Below, in pieces: positions 62,403 to 64,000 of a stretch of DNA of 64,000 nt. Origin of the DNA: Cupriavidus sp. U2 (GTDB lineage: Bacteria > Pseudomonadota > Gammaproteobacteria > Burkholderiales > Burkholderiaceae); the NCBI RefSeq assembly GCF_009663685.2, contig NZ_RCOG02000027.1, positions 581,181-645,180 of the forward strand. The letters are read 5' to 3'. The position numbers were made by a program, and so were the translations under genes. The stretch's first letter is position 1. Every line of letters begins with the position of its first letter. The notes below the pieces were generated by a model. The model saw only the letters and a program-made list of their open reading frames with translations, made no database searches and was not told the origin of the DNA.

Positions 62403-64000
62403 GGGGGTGCGGACGATTTCTTGGACTGAGTTAAGTGGCGATTCCAAGGTGGCGCCGGTATTCGACCGGGCTCATTGCACGCAGCGACAACTTGATGCGC
62501 CGCTCGTTGTACCACTGGATATAAGAGTTTAGCTCGTGCGTGAATCCTTCTACCGTCGTGCCAGCCCAGTTGCGACAGTAGTACATCTCATTCTTCAGGC
62601 GACCGAAGAAGCCTTCACAGGCAGCGTTGTCAGGTGAGCAGCCTTTTCGCGACATGGAACGAATGAGACCAGCCGCCTTGACGCGTTGCAGCCATCCCGG
62701 CCAACTATAGTGCGAGCCCCTGTCACTGTGTACTACGGGGCTGTCGCCATCGGCGAGCGTAGTGATGGCACCATCGAGCATGCTGTTGACCAATTGCGCG
62801 TCAGGCCTCGTGCCAATAGACCAACTCACAACCTTGCCGTCAAAGCAATCGATCATGGGCGATAGGTACACCTTGCCAGCTGGTAGCTGGAATTCGGTGA
62901 TGTCCGTCAGCCATTTTTGATTTGGCGCCTGCGAATGGAAATCCCTGGCAATCAGGTTTTCGGGGGCAGCGCCAATCTCCCCGCTGTAGGAGCTGTACCG
63001 GCGACGAGGTCGATGGACAGCAAGCTGTTCCTCCGCCATCAATCTGCGCACAACTTTCTCGGAGATCCGTATGTCTTGCTGACGCAGCATCGCGTGGATA
63101 CGACGATACCCATAGCAGCGATGGTTGCTGTCAAAGATCTCGACCATCGCGTTACGTACATCGCCGTATTTATCGCACAGACGCAATCTTGTCTTGTGAT
63201 AGAAGTAGCTACTGCGCGCAAGCCCAACGATGCGAAGAAGTTCGGACAGCGGGTACGTAGCTTTCAAGGCATCAACCACCTGTGTCTTCTCCCTGTTTGT
63301 CAGGGTCAGGGAGTTGATGCCCTGGTCTTTTTTTATTAGATCGCCCGCCTGCGCCAAGACGTCGCGCTCAAGTTGCAGCTGGCGTACCTGTTGTTCGAGC
63401 TGCGCGATTCGTTCCAGCAACGCCGCATGCTCGTCTTCAGGCGAGGCCAATTTACGTTTTCGCATAGATCGATATGCCTCGTCTCCGAGCAGTTGATCTT
63501 TCCACTTGTACAGCATCGGTCGGCTTACTCCAACCTTTTTCGCTACATCCTCCGCTGAGCCCTGGCGGGCGCAAAGGTCAGTGACGGCCTGACGTTTCTC
63601 GTCGGGCGCGAAAGGTGCACTGGCGTTCGTGTTCGTGACTATGCGGCGCGAACCAGGGCGCAGCTCCTCAATCCAGCAGCGAAGCATTTCGGTGCTCGGA
63701 TATCCGAGGGCTCTCCGGCTGCCAGCCAGAGAGCAGCCATGAGTGAAGTAGTGATCCACTGCCACGCGCTTTTGCTCGAGCGTGTATCTAGGTTTTGGAC
63801 GGTAACGCTTTGGTAAGTCGCCGGCAGCCTCGTAGATGTCGACCCACCGCTTCAGGTTCTTACCTGACGGATAGCCCAGCTCACGAACGACAGTTGCCGT
63901 CTTTCCCCCGTACTTGAAATAGAGCCTGACCGCCCGGATCCGATCCTCGTACGAATACATGAACTACCTCCAAGTAGTCCAAGTTTTCGTCCGCACCCCC
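62403..64000 (-). mobile_element. IS3-family insertion sequence, complete
   Basis: A 1,598-base element bounded by imperfect terminal inverted repeats: GGGGGTGCGGACGATTTCTT at 62403 and its counterpart GGGGGTGCGGACGAAAACTT read from 64000 on the minus strand. About 24 of the first 25 or so bases agree apart from the central TTT/AAA. It carries one transposase gene. The right end coincides with the window edge, so its target duplication cannot be seen. Both copies are preceded by C, so each end may be one base longer. Confidence 0.88.
62431..63960 (-). CDS. IS3-family transposase, single reading frame
   Basis: A 509-residue transposase. Two N-terminal helix-turn-helix-like parts (RIRAVRLYFKYGGKTATVVRELGYPSG and the one at about 120-155, KRQAVTDLCARQGSAEDVAKKVGVSR) precede a leucine-zipper-like coiled coil (ERIAQLEQQVRQLQLERDVL). 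The integrase core has DDE residues in LTDITEFQL, VVHSDRGSHY and ACEGFFGRLKNE, with exactly 35 residues between the second Asp and the Glu. Unlike many IS3 members, orfA and orfB are fused in one frame and need no -1 frameshift. Confidence 0.95.
   Translation of the reverse strand: MYSYEDRIRAVRLYFKYGGKTATVVRELGYPSGKNLKRWVDIYEAAGDLPKRYRPKPRYTLEQKRVAVDHYFTHGCSLAGSRRALGYPSTEMLRCWIEELRPGSRRIVTNTNASAPFAPDEKRQAVTDLCARQGSAEDVAKKVGVSRPMLYKWKDQLLGDEAYRSMRKRKLASPEDEHAALLERIAQLEQQVRQLQLERDVLAQAGDLIKKDQGINSLTLTNREKTQVVDALKATYPLSELLRIVGLARSSYFYHKTRLRLCDKYGDVRNAMVEIFDSNHRCYGYRRIHAMLRQQDIRISEKVVRRLMAEEQLAVHRPRRRYSSYSGEIGAAPENLIARDFHSQAPNQKWLTDITEFQLPAGKVYLSPMIDCFDGKVVSWSIGTRPDAQLVNSMLDGAITTLADGDSPVVHSDRGSHYSWPGWLQRVKAAGLIRSMSRKGCSPDNAACEGFFGRLKNEMYYCRNWAGTTVEGFTHELNSYIQWYNERRIKLSLRAMSPVEYRRHLGIAT

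Overview
The window looks like part of a secondary chromosome (chromid) of a Cupriavidus-like betaproteobacterium (Burkholderiaceae). The evidence is uniformly GC-rich coding sequence, several Bug-type (TctC) solute receptors beside LysR regulators, a monomeric NADP isocitrate dehydrogenase, a malate:quinone oxidoreductase with a twin-arginine N-terminus, and a polar-flagellum type gene set. No tRNA, rRNA, CRISPR array or prophage was seen. The genus is inferred from gene content; no database was searched.

Layout. 1-4.6 kb: sparse region with small hypothetical genes, a VOC protein, a lipoprotein sulfatase and a small secreted protein made of RDxYTDGA-like repeats. 4.5-6.9 kb: MASE1 histidine kinase and NarL-type response regulator. 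6.9-18.6 kb: metabolic genes with four regulators or regulator pairs: an epimerase divergent from a LysR gene, a second LysR gene divergent from a HAD hydrolase and a D-serine/D-hydroxyaspartate dehydratase-like enzyme, then a lyase/CoA-transferase/Bug-receptor operon with its own divergent LysR gene, and mqo. The CoA-transferase is broken by a perfect 481-bp tandem duplication. 19.0-32.0 kb: flagellar rod-hook-filament junction genes, flgBCDEFGHIJKL on the minus strand divergent from flgAMN. Sigma-28 promoters can be read directly upstream of flgM and flgK. 32-37 kb: small membrane protein, FUSC protein, YihY protein and icd. 37-52 kb: accessory metabolism, including a Bug/SMP-30 pair, a rubredoxin, a 2OG-Fe oxygenase with an orphan substrate-binding protein, an amine/aromatic oxidation cluster ending in marR, and a periplasmic aldehyde oxidase operon (paoABC). 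52.5-60.4 kb: flhB-flhA-flhF-flhG-fliA-flhE, the flagellar export, placement and sigma-28 operon. 60.8-64 kb: an unusual PD-(D/E)XK nuclease-like gene next to an IS3-family element that appears to be inserted into another copy of itself.

How the genes work together. The two flagellar blocks cover export gate (FlhA/FlhB), number and placement control (FlhF/FlhG), sigma-28 and anti-sigma (FliA/FlgM), rod, rings, hook and hook-filament junction. FlgM export through the finished hook releases FliA, which should then read the flgM and flgKL promoters seen here. The metabolic islands each pair a periplasmic binding protein with one or two catabolic enzymes and a local regulator.

Most notable points: FlhF carries an unexplained C-terminal extension of about 450 residues, while its partner FlhG lacks the P-loop lysine; a standalone nuclease resembles the C-terminal half of a larger GHKL-ATPase/nuclease family; two perfect tandem duplications (481 bp in the CoA-transferase, 309 bp at the IS end) may be real or assembly artefacts; and a hexanucleotide repeat sits directly upstream of a zinc-ribbon gene.
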